From Filimonas effusa (lineage in GTDB: Bacteria > Bacteroidota > Bacteroidia > Chitinophagales > Chitinophagaceae), in contig NZ_SDHZ01000001.1 in NCBI RefSeq assembly GCF_004118675.1, positions 248,001 through 312,000 on the forward strand: 64,000 nt of DNA, read 5' to 3'. Under the pieces are notes generated by a model. The model had not been told where the DNA came from. It searched no databases and saw only the letters and a list, made by a program, of their open reading frames with translations. Position 1 is the stretch's first letter, and the number at the start of each line of letters is the position of its first letter. This document shows positions 1-8,719 of this stretch, piece by piece. Position numbers and translations under genes: made by a program.

Positions 1-750
1 ATGTTCTTCCTGTCATTTGCTATCGGCGATAAGGTGCGGCTGCTGAAAAAGAAAAGAGAGCGCGCCCGGCAGGAAATGATCCGGCAGATGACGGTGAACG
101 CACGCTTGAAGGATAACCTGAACCGCAAGCTCGAACAACAGGTAAGAGAAAGAACCAAAGAGCTGCTGGAGAAAACAGCGCTTATTGAACAGCAGAATAA
201 GGAGCTCGCCGAGGTAAATGACCTGCTGCTGGAACAGGCGGAAGAAATTTCCCGTATGAATGCGCTGTTGGAACAGGACAATACACAGTTACGCTCCAAT
301 GTTGAAAAAGTTACCCAGGCACGTGCGTTATCTGCCCCGGTGAACTTTGAAGAATTCAGCAGTATTTACCCGGATGCCGAAAGCTGTTTCCGTTTCCTCG
401 CTGGCTTAAAATGGAAAGAGGGCTATGCCTGCCGTAAGTGCGGGAATACGCAGCATTTTCCAGGTCATCAGCCTTTTAGCCGGCGTTGCTCCAAATGCGG
501 CTACGAAGAATCTGTACTTGCCAATACCATCTTCCAGAATAGCAGGATCCCTATTAATAAGGCTTTTTACATGGTGTTCCTTATTTACTCCGCAAAAGGT
601 AAGATCTCCTCTCACAAATTATCAGGGATCCTCGGAATCCGCCAAAGCACCTGCTGGACCTACCTGAATAAGGTACGTGCGCTGATGGAAGAGCGTAAAA
701 AAGAACTCCGCCAGGCCGACGAGCACGGGTGGAGCAAACTGGTGTGCTAA
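1..750 (+). CDS. 7TM-DISM-type protein with coiled coil and IS1595-like zinc ribbon (5' partial)
   Basis: The gene is cut by the left edge, so the ATG at base 1 is probably internal and the true start is unknown. The visible 249 residues begin with the hydrophobic/basic end that usually follows the seventh membrane helix of 7TMR-DISM proteins, then a long Glu/Gln/Lys coiled coil (about residues 15-105). After that comes a transposase-type zinc ribbon with two Cys pairs, C144/C147 and C163/C166, and a helix-turn-helix-like stretch (about 170-240) that resembles the N-terminal part of IS1595-family transposases. The DDE catalytic domain is absent. The architecture suggests a membrane sensor whose cytoplasmic part uses a domesticated transposase DNA-binding module. 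It lies directly upstream of a SusC/SusD/GH30 locus on the same strand, so it could regulate that locus; this is inference. The domain reading is fairly confident, the function is not. Confidence 0.75.
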   Translation: MFFLSFAIGDKVRLLKKKRERARQEMIRQMTVNARLKDNLNRKLEQQVRERTKELLEKTALIEQQNKELAEVNDLLLEQAEEISRMNALLEQDNTQLRSNVEKVTQARALSAPVNFEEFSSIYPDAESCFRFLAGLKWKEGYACRKCGNTQHFPGHQPFSRRCSKCGYEESVLANTIFQNSRIPINKAFYMVFLIYSAKGKISSHKLSGILGIRQSTCWTYLNKVRALMEERKKELRQADEHGWSKLVC

Positions 751-761
751 ATTTTTTTCCC

Positions 762-807
762 GATAACCAACCGTATCAAAAACAAAAAATACCTAACGGC
801 TGTTATC
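762..807 (+). terminator. Imperfect hairpin after the zinc-ribbon gene
   Basis: GATAAC (762-767) and CCGT (771-774) can pair with ACGG (796-799) and GTTATC (802-807), leaving a loop of about 21 nt, followed by TTT. The position just after the stop codon suits a weak terminator, but the stem has mismatches and no long T run. Confidence 0.3.
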
Positions 808-914
808 TTTCTGTTCACTGTATATCAGGCGTTTAGCCTTGTCGTTCTCCCGGTATTAAAGCGTATCAATAAATGCGTAAGTTATTAGTTTTCAGTATTT
901 TATGTGAAATTTTA

Positions 915-947
915 TTTGTTTTCACCCTGAAAACCATGTTAACTTCG
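915..947 (+). promoter_or_regulatory. Bacteroidetes-type promoter for the susC/susD/GH30 operon
   Basis: A -33 box TTTG (915-918) and a -7 box TAACTTCG (940-947, matching TAnnTTYG) are separated by 21 nt. Transcription would start near 952-955, giving a leader of about 120 nt before the SusC start at 1077. The rest of the 326-base gap (751-1076) shows only the weak hairpin at 762-807. Confidence 0.5.
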
Positions 948-1076
948 TATCCGAAACTTTAACAAATCTCACAGTTAAAACCGAGCGTAAAGATTGCTTG
1001 CCCCCTTCGCTGATTTTCCCTGCTTCTTTCCTTGATTTAGAACTGTGACTCAAGTACACGACAAAGCTTTCCAATT

Positions 1077-4055
1077 ATGAAACAGAAAATTTCGCTGTTG
1101 ACATCCTTCTTGCTGGCAGTTTGCTTCATGGCATTTGCGCAAACGCCTGCTTCAGTAAAAGGTGTCGTAAAAGATTCAACCGGAAATCCAATTTCCGGCG
1201 TTACCGTTCGCGTAGTAGGAACCGGTCAGGGTATAGTGACCAATACCCAGGGAGAGTACCAGCTGCGACCCGCTTCGGCGCAAGCCACCCTGGAATTCTC
1301 TTTTGTAGGTTATGAAACGCAACTGATCCCAATGAATGGGCGTACACAAATAGACCTCGTAATGCTCCAGTCCACTAGTTCTCTGGGTGAGGCTGTAGTG
1401 GTCATAGGTTATGGCGCTCAACGCAAAAAAGATCTTACCGGTTCCGTATCGGTAATATCGGCGGCAGATATTGCCAACAGGCCTATTGTAAATGCCGGTG
1501 AGGCATTGCAGGGTAAGGCTGCCGGTGTGCAGGTGACGTCCGTTTCAGGTAAACCGGGCGCCGTGCTTTCCATCCGTGTACGCGGCTCTTCCTCCATCAG
1601 CGCCGGTAATGAACCGCTTTATGTGGTGGATGGTATTCCTATGACAGATATTGCCGCTTTCTCTCCTAATGATATAGAATCGGTTTCTGTGCTGAAAGAT
1701 GCGGCTTCCACCGCTATCTATGGTACAAGGGCCGCAAACGGGGTTGTGGTGATCACTACCAAAAAAGGTAAAAAAGGGCAGTCCAGGATTGATTTTACTT
1801 CCTACTTCGGCACCAGCACTCCTACCCGTAAACTGCACATGCTTAATGCCAAACAATACCAGGAATATGCCAATGAAACGCTGGGGGCCGGTACTGTTAC
1901 CGATGCCATGGTGCAGGCAAACGATATCAACTGGCAGGACGAAGTCTTTAGAACAGGTACACAGCAGAACTATCAACTGGCATTGTCCGGCGGCAACGAT
2001 AAAACACAGCATTATATTTCACTGGGATATACCAACCAGAAGGGTATGGTGAAGCCTGCTACCTACGAGCGCTTCAATGCCAGGGTGAACCTGAGTTCAA
2101 AAATTAAAGACTGGCTCACTGTTTCTACTTCCACATTAATGTCGCGCGAGCATATCAACGATGTTACCGATAACGCCGGTGTGGCCAGGGGAGGTGTTGT
2201 TTTATCTGCCCTTACCACACCGCCAACTGTACCCATGTACGATGCACAGGGCCGAATTGGACAGAACCCGCAAACAGGATGGGAAAACCCTTTGGGCGCT
2301 ATCATTGGCAGGGATAACAAATTTCTTAACGACAGGATCGTCTCTAATGTAGGATTCGATTTCAACCTGTTAAAAGGGCTGGTCGTACAATCGCGCTTTG
2401 GGCTCGACTATAAGAATAATGACAACAAAGGTTCTACCGATCCTATTTACACACAGGCTGGCCGTAATGCCAGGGGCTCGCTAAGCGAACGTCTTTCCAA
2501 AGAACTGGTATGGCTGAGCGAACAAACCATCACCTTTACCCAAAACTGGAATAAACATAATTTCAGCGCGCTGGGTGGCTGGTCTGTTCAGGACTCACAC
2601 TACGAAGAAACCTATCTTACCGCTTCTGTCATCGATTCACAATATCGCTTCAGCGACTGGAGCCGCCGTTATGCCCTGGCGCAAAATAAAACCACTGCGC
2701 CTGCCAGAACCATTAAGGAATGGGGGCTGATGTCGTATTTCGCAAGGTTCTCTTACGATTATGCCGGCAAATACCTGTTCCAGGCGAATATGCGTGTTGA
2801 CCAGTCTTCTAAGTTCGCACCCGGTAACAGAACGGCTGCTTTCCCTTCTTTCTCTGCCGGATGGCGCATTTCGGACGAAGCCTTCATGAAGAATGTACGT
2901 GCTGTGAACGATCTGAAACTGCGTGCCAGCTGGGGCAAGAACGGTAACCAGGAAGGTATCGACAGCTACGACTATCTGTCATTGAACAAGATTGATCCTA
3001 CCACAGGCGCCGTTGATATTAATACTATTGCACCGCAAACGCTTACCTGGGAAAAAACAACGCAAACCAATATCGGTATCGACGCAACCTTCCTCAACAG
3101 GCGCCTCACCTTTACCGCCGATTTCTATGTAAAAAATACGAAGGATGTACTGGTTAAAGTACCGGTAAGCGGCCAGATCGTATCCAGCCTGTTACTGAAC
3201 AGTGGCTCTATGCGGAACATAGGCCAGGAGTTTATGCTTTCAAGCCGCAACATTGTTAAGAAGGATCTTACGTGGACAACAGATTTCAATATCGCGTTTA
3301 ATCAGAATAAAGTATTGAAGATTGCCGATGGTATTGGTGAACTCACTGCCTTTGGTGAGATCTATGAAAAAGGAAATGCGATTGTACTGAAAGAAGGGTA
3401 TGGCCTCGGACAGTTTATTGGTTATGTGGCTGCAGGTGTTGATCCTGCTACGGGTTTACAGTTGTATCAGGCCGGCGATGGTTCCAAGGTAACGGAGCCG
3501 AAGCCTTCAGACAGGCGATTGATAGGAAGCGCACAGCCTAAGTTTGTATACGGTATGACCAACGCCGTTTCTTATAAGAACTTTGATCTGTCCGTATTCA
3601 TACAAGGTTCACAGGGAAATAAAATATACAATGGCGTGCGGGTGGAAACAGAAGGGATGAAAGATTCCCGGAACCAGAGTACAGCTATCTTAAGCAGGTG
3701 GAGGAAGCCGGGTGATGTTACCAATATGCCCGGTGTGCTTGCCGGAAGTGATAACAATGCACTCATCTCTACACGCTTCCTGGAAAACGGTTCTTATCTC
3801 CGTTTCAGAACCATTACATTGTCGTACAGGTTAGGGGAAAGCTTGATTGAAAGGATTGGCTTCAGAAGTGCATCGATATATGTATCGGCGCAAAACCTGT
3901 TCACCATTACCAAATACACCGGCTTTGATCCGGAAGTGAATTCATATGGCTCTTCCAATAATACACAGGATAACAGGAATGTTTCCTTAGGTATCGATTA
4001 TGGTGCTTATCCTCAGGCTAAAATATTCCTGGTGGGTTTAAATATAGGTCTGTAA
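1077..4055 (+). CDS. SusC/RagA-family TonB-linked outer membrane protein
   Basis: A 992-residue TonB-dependent importer that would pull oligosaccharides across the outer membrane together with the SusD lipoprotein downstream. It has a signal peptide ending around AFAQ (residue 22), a carboxypeptidase-regulatory-like beta-sandwich (about 25-105), the plug domain (about 115-225, with the SusC-typical GNEPLYVVDGIPM stretch) and a long beta barrel. There is no STN domain, so it is probably not a sigma/anti-sigma transducer, unlike the second SusC at 18377. SusD starts 32 nt after its stop, and a GH30 gene follows, forming a compact polysaccharide-utilisation operon. Length and domain order are usual for the family. 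The substrate is inferred only from the GH30 partner. Confidence 0.95.
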   Translation: MKQKISLLTSFLLAVCFMAFAQTPASVKGVVKDSTGNPISGVTVRVVGTGQGIVTNTQGEYQLRPASAQATLEFSFVGYETQLIPMNGRTQIDLVMLQSTSSLGEAVVVIGYGAQRKKDLTGSVSVISAADIANRPIVNAGEALQGKAAGVQVTSVSGKPGAVLSIRVRGSSSISAGNEPLYVVDGIPMTDIAAFSPNDIESVSVLKDAASTAIYGTRAANGVVVITTKKGKKGQSRIDFTSYFGTSTPTRKLHMLNAKQYQEYANETLGAGTVTDAMVQANDINWQDEVFRTGTQQNYQLALSGGNDKTQHYISLGYTNQKGMVKPATYERFNARVNLSSKIKDWLTVSTSTLMSREHINDVTDNAGVARGGVVLSALTTPPTVPMYDAQGRIGQNPQTGWENPLGAIIGRDNKFLNDRIVSNVGFDFNLLKGLVVQSRFGLDYKNNDNKGSTDPIYTQAGRNARGSLSERLSKELVWLSEQTITFTQNWNKHNFSALGGWSVQDSHYEETYLTASVIDSQYRFSDWSRRYALAQNKTTAPARTIKEWGLMSYFARFSYDYAGKYLFQANMRVDQSSKFAPGNRTAAFPSFSAGWRISDEAFMKNVRAVNDLKLRASWGKNGNQEGIDSYDYLSLNKIDPTTGAVDINTIAPQTLTWEKTTQTNIGIDATFLNRRLTFTADFYVKNTKDVLVKVPVSGQIVSSLLLNSGSMRNIGQEFMLSSRNIVKKDLTWTTDFNIAFNQNKVLKIADGIGELTAFGEIYEKGNAIVLKEGYGLGQFIGYVAAGVDPATGLQLYQAGDGSKVTEPKPSDRRLIGSAQPKFVYGMTNAVSYKNFDLSVFIQGSQGNKIYNGVRVETEGMKDSRNQSTAILSRWRKPGDVTNMPGVLAGSDNNALISTRFLENGSYLRFRTITLSYRLGESLIERIGFRSASIYVSAQNLFTITKYTGFDPEVNSYGSSNNTQDNRNVSLGIDYGAYPQAKIFLVGLNIGL

Positions 4056-4087
4056 GAAAAACATGCTGAAACGCTAAATGAATTGCA

Positions 4088-5578
4088 ATGAAAACAAATT
4101 ATATTTTATATACGATCATGCTGGCGGTTGTTTTGGCTGCCGGCTCCGCCTGTTCTAAAGTGCTCGATAAAGAGCCGGTTACATGGCTGGTGCGTGAAAA
4201 CGAAGATTCTACCATCACGGCAGCAGCAGCTGAAAACCTGGTGGCAGGTATTTACCTGTACTATAAAAGGGAAGCGCTTGAGTTCTCTGTTTTCGACCGG
4301 ATCACTAATGGCGATGTATTGTCCGATAATAATTATGCGGGCGGCGATAACACTGCCAATATCACCCTTGATAACTTCCGGTTCAATTCGCTGAATGGCA
4401 ACCTCAACCGCGACTGGCAAAGGGCTTATGAGCTGATAGGCAGAACGAATATTGCCCTGGCCCAGATCGTAGCCTGTAACGATCCGGCATTGACGGCCGC
4501 ACGTAAGAGCCAGATGCTGGCTGAGCTGCGTTTCTTCAGGGCTTTCACTTATTTCGACCTGGTAAGGCTTTTTGGAAGAGTGCCGCTTATCCTGCAAAGG
4601 CCCGATGAGTCTACTTCCGAAACCCTGCTGAAGTCTACTATCGTTCCGCGTTCTTCAGTTGACTCGGTATATAATGCTATCCGTGCCGATCTTTGGTTTG
4701 CAAAAGCCAATGCCCGTGAGGTTGCTGCAGCACCCAACAAATACCTGGTATCAAAAGGTGCGGTGAATGCAACCCTGGCCAAAGTTCATGCAGCAATGCC
4801 TTCACCCAACTGGGATTCTGTAAGGTATTACTGTGATCAGACCATTCCATCATACAGCCTGGTGTCTGATTACAATTTCCTGTGGGACAACAATCATAAG
4901 AACAGTAGTGAAGCCATATGGGAGATCAACTTCTCAGGATATAATTCAGGTGATGGCGTTGGTAACTGGATTCCCTCCATTTTTGTAGGTGGCAGCATTG
5001 GCAACTATGAAGGTGGGGGATGGAAAAAATTCAGTACGCCTTCTAACGACCTGGTAGCGCTGTTTAATACAGAAAGCGATAACATCCGTCGCAACGCGTC
5101 TATTAAATTTCTGGATATCACAGGACAGTTTTCCGATGTCAACTGGCCTTCCAATAATTATCCTTTTATTGTCAAGTTCAATGATCCGCGCGATGGTACG
5201 AACGATTTTTATATGATACGCCTGCCTGACATTATGCTGCTGAAAGCAGAAGCATTGGTGAAAGCTAATGATGTTACGGGTGCTATGCTTATTGTTGCTG
5301 CTATCCGTGCCCGTGTGAGCCTGGGACCTAAAACGGCTGCCAATGCTGCTGCGGCCGAAACGGTGATTGCCAACGAAAGAAGGCTGGAGCTTGCGTTTGA
5401 AGGGCATCGCTGGTTCGATCTTGTTCGTACCGGTAAAGCAGTAGAAGTAATGAATGCACAAAAGGGATTGAACGGAACACCGCTGAATTATAATGTGCAG
5501 CCATATCGTACCATTATGCCTGTTCCGCAGCAACAGATCGATTTAAACCCTGCATTGGATCAAAATCCTGAGTATTAA
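4088..5578 (+). CDS. SusD/RagB-family glycan-binding lipoprotein
   Basis: A 496-residue outer-membrane lipoprotein that forms the lid of the SusC transporter and binds glycan at the cell surface. A lipoprotein signal ends at Cys22 (GSAC). The N-terminal SusD-like TPR region contains the family-typical stretch AELRFFRAFTYFDLVRLFG, and the C-terminal RagB/SusD part contains ERRLELAFEGHRWFDLVR, both diagnostic. It sits 32 nt after SusC and 11 nt before the GH30 gene, so the three are probably cotranscribed from the promoter near 915-947. Ligand specificity cannot be read from the sequence. Confidence 0.95.
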   Translation: MKTNYILYTIMLAVVLAAGSACSKVLDKEPVTWLVRENEDSTITAAAAENLVAGIYLYYKREALEFSVFDRITNGDVLSDNNYAGGDNTANITLDNFRFNSLNGNLNRDWQRAYELIGRTNIALAQIVACNDPALTAARKSQMLAELRFFRAFTYFDLVRLFGRVPLILQRPDESTSETLLKSTIVPRSSVDSVYNAIRADLWFAKANAREVAAAPNKYLVSKGAVNATLAKVHAAMPSPNWDSVRYYCDQTIPSYSLVSDYNFLWDNNHKNSSEAIWEINFSGYNSGDGVGNWIPSIFVGGSIGNYEGGGWKKFSTPSNDLVALFNTESDNIRRNASIKFLDITGQFSDVNWPSNNYPFIVKFNDPRDGTNDFYMIRLPDIMLLKAEALVKANDVTGAMLIVAAIRARVSLGPKTAANAAAAETVIANERRLELAFEGHRWFDLVRTGKAVEVMNAQKGLNGTPLNYNVQPYRTIMPVPQQQIDLNPALDQNPEY

Positions 5579-5589
5579 TAGCTTGTAAT

Positions 5590-7011
5590 ATGAAAAATAC
5601 GTTGGTAACTAGTGGCCTTTTGTTGTTGTTGATGGGTGTATTCTACGGATGCAAATCGCATTCCGGTGGCAGCAAAGAAAATGGTGATGGGAAAACGGTG
5701 ACCTGGCTTACGCATCCTGCAGGAAATATTCTTTTTAAAGAACAGGTGGCAGTGGCGCCGGTTGCTACAGACGGGCTGCCCGTAATTGAGCTGAATGAGG
5801 CAGAACAGTTCCAGGAAATGGATGGTTTCGGGTGTACGCTTACGGGTGGCAGCGCTTTGGCGTTAAGCCGCATGCAGCCCGCTGCCAGGGCAGCGTTGCT
5901 GAAGGAGTTGTTCGATACCTCAGGTGCCAATATAGGCATCAGTTATCTGCGTATTAGTGTGGGCGCATCGGACCTCGATGAAAAGCCTTTTAGCTATAAC
6001 GATCTGCCCGCAGGACAAACCGATACGGCATTGGCCCGTTTTAGTCTCGACCCCGACAGGCGCTATCTGCTGCCTATGTTGAAAGAAATACTGGCGGTGA
6101 ATCCGCATATCAAAATAATGGGCTCCCCCTGGTCGCCCCCCGCCTGGATGAAAACGACAGGCGATACCAGGGGCGGCAGCCTGTTGCCGCAATATGCCGG
6201 TGTTTATGCAAAATATTTAACGAGGTATATTCATGAGATGCAGCAGGAAGGGGTAACGCTGGACGCACTTACCGTTCAGAACGAACCCCTGCACCCGGGT
6301 AATAACCCGAGTATGCTGATGCTGGCCCCCGATCAGGCTGATTTTGTAAAAAATCACCTGGGGCCCGCATTCAGCAAAGCAGGACTGCGTACCAGGATCA
6401 TTATCTACGATCATAATGCCGACAGACCCGACTATCCTATTTCCATTCTTAATGACCCCGAAGCAAAAAAATATATCGATGGCTCGGCTTTTCATTTGTA
6501 TGGCGGTACCATCGATGCGTTGTCTAAAGTACATGAAGCGCATCCGGATAAGAACCTTTATTTCACGGAACAATGGCTGGGCGCGCCCGGCAATATGCAG
6601 GAAGATCTTGCTTTTCATATCCGGCAGCTTACCATCGGCGCTTCGCGTAACTGGTGTAAAAATGTGCTCGAATGGAATCTGGCCTCCGACCCGCAATACA
6701 AACCGCATACCGATAGGGGAGGATGCGACCGTTGCCTGGGAGCGGTAACGATCGATGGTGATAATGTTGTGCGTAATCCCGCCTACTATATTATGGCGCA
6801 TGGTGCCAAATGGGTACGACCGGGTTCCAGACGCATTGGTTCTAACCTGCTGCCGGATTTGCCTAACGTGGCTTTCGTGACTCCTGCCGGCAAAAGGGTG
6901 CTGATCGCGTTTAACAGTAGTAGCAGGCCACAGTCTTTCTATGCCAAAATGGGCGATTTCAAATATGCCTTGTCGCTGCCTGCGGGTGCGGCGGCTACCT
7001 ATCTTTGGTAG
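5590..7011 (+). CDS. GH30-family glycoside hydrolase, surface or periplasmic lipoprotein
   Basis: A 473-residue glycosidase with a lipoprotein signal (Cys21 in FYGC). The (beta/alpha)8 catalytic domain starts near the QEMDGFGCTLTGGSA motif. The acid/base is predicted as Glu232 in QNEP and the nucleophile as Glu327 in YFTEQWLG, both in the expected clan GH-A positions. A small C-terminal beta domain follows (about 400-473). GH30 enzymes in Bacteroidota PULs include beta-1,6-glucanases and glucosylceramidase-like enzymes. The pairing with one SusC/SusD and no other glycosidase would fit a simple beta-1,6-glucan system such as a fungal wall glucan, but that is inference. It is the last gene of the operon: rlmB, 71 nt downstream, has its own promoter. 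Confidence 0.92.
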   Translation: MKNTLVTSGLLLLLMGVFYGCKSHSGGSKENGDGKTVTWLTHPAGNILFKEQVAVAPVATDGLPVIELNEAEQFQEMDGFGCTLTGGSALALSRMQPAARAALLKELFDTSGANIGISYLRISVGASDLDEKPFSYNDLPAGQTDTALARFSLDPDRRYLLPMLKEILAVNPHIKIMGSPWSPPAWMKTTGDTRGGSLLPQYAGVYAKYLTRYIHEMQQEGVTLDALTVQNEPLHPGNNPSMLMLAPDQADFVKNHLGPAFSKAGLRTRIIIYDHNADRPDYPISILNDPEAKKYIDGSAFHLYGGTIDALSKVHEAHPDKNLYFTEQWLGAPGNMQEDLAFHIRQLTIGASRNWCKNVLEWNLASDPQYKPHTDRGGCDRCLGAVTIDGDNVVRNPAYYIMAHGAKWVRPGSRRIGSNLLPDLPNVAFVTPAGKRVLIAFNSSSRPQSFYAKMGDFKYALSLPAGAAATYLW

Positions 7012-7039
7012 ACCTGCCCGCAACAGGGCTAATTGCAGC

Positions 7040-7073
7040 TTTGGCAGAAGATGCGGGGGATTGATTACCTTCG
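7040..7073 (+). promoter_or_regulatory. Promoter of rlmB
   Basis: TTTGG (7040-7044) and the -7 box TACCTTCG (7066-7073) are spaced 21-22 nt. The ATG of rlmB begins only 9 nt after the -7 box, so the mRNA leader should be about 3-5 nt. Confidence 0.5.
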
Positions 7074-7082
7074 CAGCCTATT

Positions 7083-7835
7083 ATGTTCCATTCTAAGAAA
7101 AATATTATTACAGGCCGTAACCCCGTTGTTGAAGCGCTGCGTTCCGGTCAGACGATAGACAAGGTCCTGATGTTCAAAAATGCTTCAGGAGATGTGATTA
7201 ACGAGATCAGGCAGCTTGCCAAGGATAACAATGTTCCGGTTCAATATGTTCCCAATGAAAAGCTGAATAGTCTTACCAATATCCAGCACCAGGGTGTTAT
7301 TGCCTTTAAGGCTGCTGTATTTTATCACGATCTGCAGCAGGTGATCGACTGGGTAGTGGAAAAAGGGGAGACGCCGCTTTTTGTAATGCTCGATGGCGTT
7401 ACCGATGTGCGTAACATTGGCGCCATTGCGCGCAGTGCCGTTTGTTGTGGCGCCCAGGCTTTGATCATTCCCGATAAAGGGGTTGGCGCACTCAACGAAG
7501 AGGCAATGAAAAGCAGTGCCGGTGCATTGGAACTGGTGCAGGTTTGCCGTGTAAACAGCCTGCTGAAAGCGGTTGATACGCTTCATCTGAATGGTATACA
7601 GGTGTTTACCAGTGAAATGAAAGCTGAAAAGCAATTGTTCGAACTGGATCTTACCATTCCCGGTTGTATTATCATGGGCAATGAAGAAAAGGGCGTACAG
7701 CCTTTTATGTCCAAAGCCGCCGATGCTCATTTTACCATACCTATGAAAGGAGACTTCGATTCATTTAATGTTTCTGTTGCTGCCGGTATCATTCTGTATG
7801 AGGCCGTGAGGCAACGTATCAAAACAACACCATGA
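7083..7835 (+). CDS. rlmB: 23S rRNA (guanosine-2'-O)-methyltransferase, RlmB/TrmH family
   Basis: A 250-residue SPOUT methyltransferase that 2'-O-methylates a guanosine of 23S rRNA (position 2251 in E. coli), using S-adenosylmethionine. An N-terminal substrate-binding domain (about 8-80, beginning GRNPVVEAL) precedes the SPOUT knot domain. The knot signatures are LDGVTDVRNIGAIARSA (motif 1), IIMGNEEKGV (motif 2) and FDSFNVSVAAGIILYEAV (motif 3). The start follows a good promoter by 9 nt. It overlaps the next gene by 4 nt (ATGA at 7832-7835), so the two are translationally coupled. A second SpoU-family member lies at 60634. Confidence 0.93.
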   Translation: MFHSKKNIITGRNPVVEALRSGQTIDKVLMFKNASGDVINEIRQLAKDNNVPVQYVPNEKLNSLTNIQHQGVIAFKAAVFYHDLQQVIDWVVEKGETPLFVMLDGVTDVRNIGAIARSAVCCGAQALIIPDKGVGALNEEAMKSSAGALELVQVCRVNSLLKAVDTLHLNGIQVFTSEMKAEKQLFELDLTIPGCIIMGNEEKGVQPFMSKAADAHFTIPMKGDFDSFNVSVAAGIILYEAVRQRIKTTP

Positions 7836-8701
7836 ACCACTCAGAACCTGTGATCATAACAGAATGCCCCCGCGACGCCATGCAGGGATGGCCACATTTC
7901 ATTCCTACGGAAAAGAAACTGGCTTATCTCGCTCAGTTACTGAAAGTAGGTTTTGATATCATCGACTGCGGCAGTTTTGTTTCTCCCAAGGCCATACCCC
8001 AGATGTCCGATACCAGGCAGGTGCTGGATGCGCTGGATATGAGCGGTACCACATCAAAGCTGCTCACAATCGTTGCCAACCTGAGAGGGGCGGAAGAAGC
8101 AGTAACTTATGATAAGGTTTCGCTGCTGGGTTTTCCTTTTTCTATCTCGCCCACGTTTCAGCAACGGAATACAAACAGTTCCATAGAAGAAAGTGTTGCC
8201 AGGGTAGACGCCATCCAGGACTTATGTGTTCGCCATAATAAAACATTGGTAGTATACCTGAGTATGGGATTTGGTAATCCTTATGGCGATGTATATAACG
8301 AGGAGATCCTGCTGTATTGGGCCGATCAGATGGCTGCCAGACAGATAACTGTGATCTCTCTTGCCGATACAGTGGGGCTGGCTACTCCGGAGCAGATAAA
8401 CACTGCTTTGCGAACAGTTATTCCGCGTTACCCGGCAGTAAGTTTTGGGGCGCATTTGCATAGTACGCCGGCCAATTGGCAGGAGAAACTGGAAGCCGCT
8501 GTAACAGCCGGCTGCCATAGGTTTGACGGAGCGCTTAAAGGTATTGGCGGTTGTCCTATGGCCCAGGATGAATTGGTGGGTAATATGGCCACCGAGCAAA
8601 TGATCGATTACTTTCATTTTAAAGGAATACAATTGCCTTTGAATACACAGGCATTGTCCGATAGCCTCCAAATGGCGGCAGGTGTTTTTGTAAATCAATA
8701 A
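7832..8701 (+). CDS. Hydroxymethylglutaryl-CoA lyase-like protein
   Basis: A 289-residue TIM-barrel enzyme of the DRE-TIM metallolyase family. HMG-CoA lyase splits HMG-CoA into acetoacetate and acetyl-CoA in leucine and ketone-body catabolism. The N-terminal motif ITECPRDAMQGW carries the active-site Arg-Asp pair; FGAHLHSTP supplies metal-ligand histidines; and Cys241 in KGIGGCPMA matches the catalytic-loop signature of HMG-CoA lyases. Length is normal for bacterial members. The gene overlaps rlmB by 4 nt and is followed 18 nt later by the GSCFA gene, so the three probably share a transcript. Related carboxyl-condensing enzymes cannot be wholly excluded, but the GGCP loop favours the lyase. 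Confidence 0.87.
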   Translation: MNHSEPVIITECPRDAMQGWPHFIPTEKKLAYLAQLLKVGFDIIDCGSFVSPKAIPQMSDTRQVLDALDMSGTTSKLLTIVANLRGAEEAVTYDKVSLLGFPFSISPTFQQRNTNSSIEESVARVDAIQDLCVRHNKTLVVYLSMGFGNPYGDVYNEEILLYWADQMAARQITVISLADTVGLATPEQINTALRTVIPRYPAVSFGAHLHSTPANWQEKLEAAVTAGCHRFDGALKGIGGCPMAQDELVGNMATEQMIDYFHFKGIQLPLNTQALSDSLQMAAGVFVNQ

Positions 8702-8719
8702 TTATATCGCAAGTTTTAT

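Noticed and set aside
1-750. Intact insertion sequence at the left edge
   Set aside because: Only the zinc ribbon and helix-turn-helix part of an IS1595 transposase is present, fused to a coiled coil, and no terminal inverted repeat was seen.
1545-2012. 155-codon minus-strand frame inside the first susC
   Set aside because: It is the shadow of a strongly supported plus-strand gene and shows no protein features; similar long shadows occur in most genes here.
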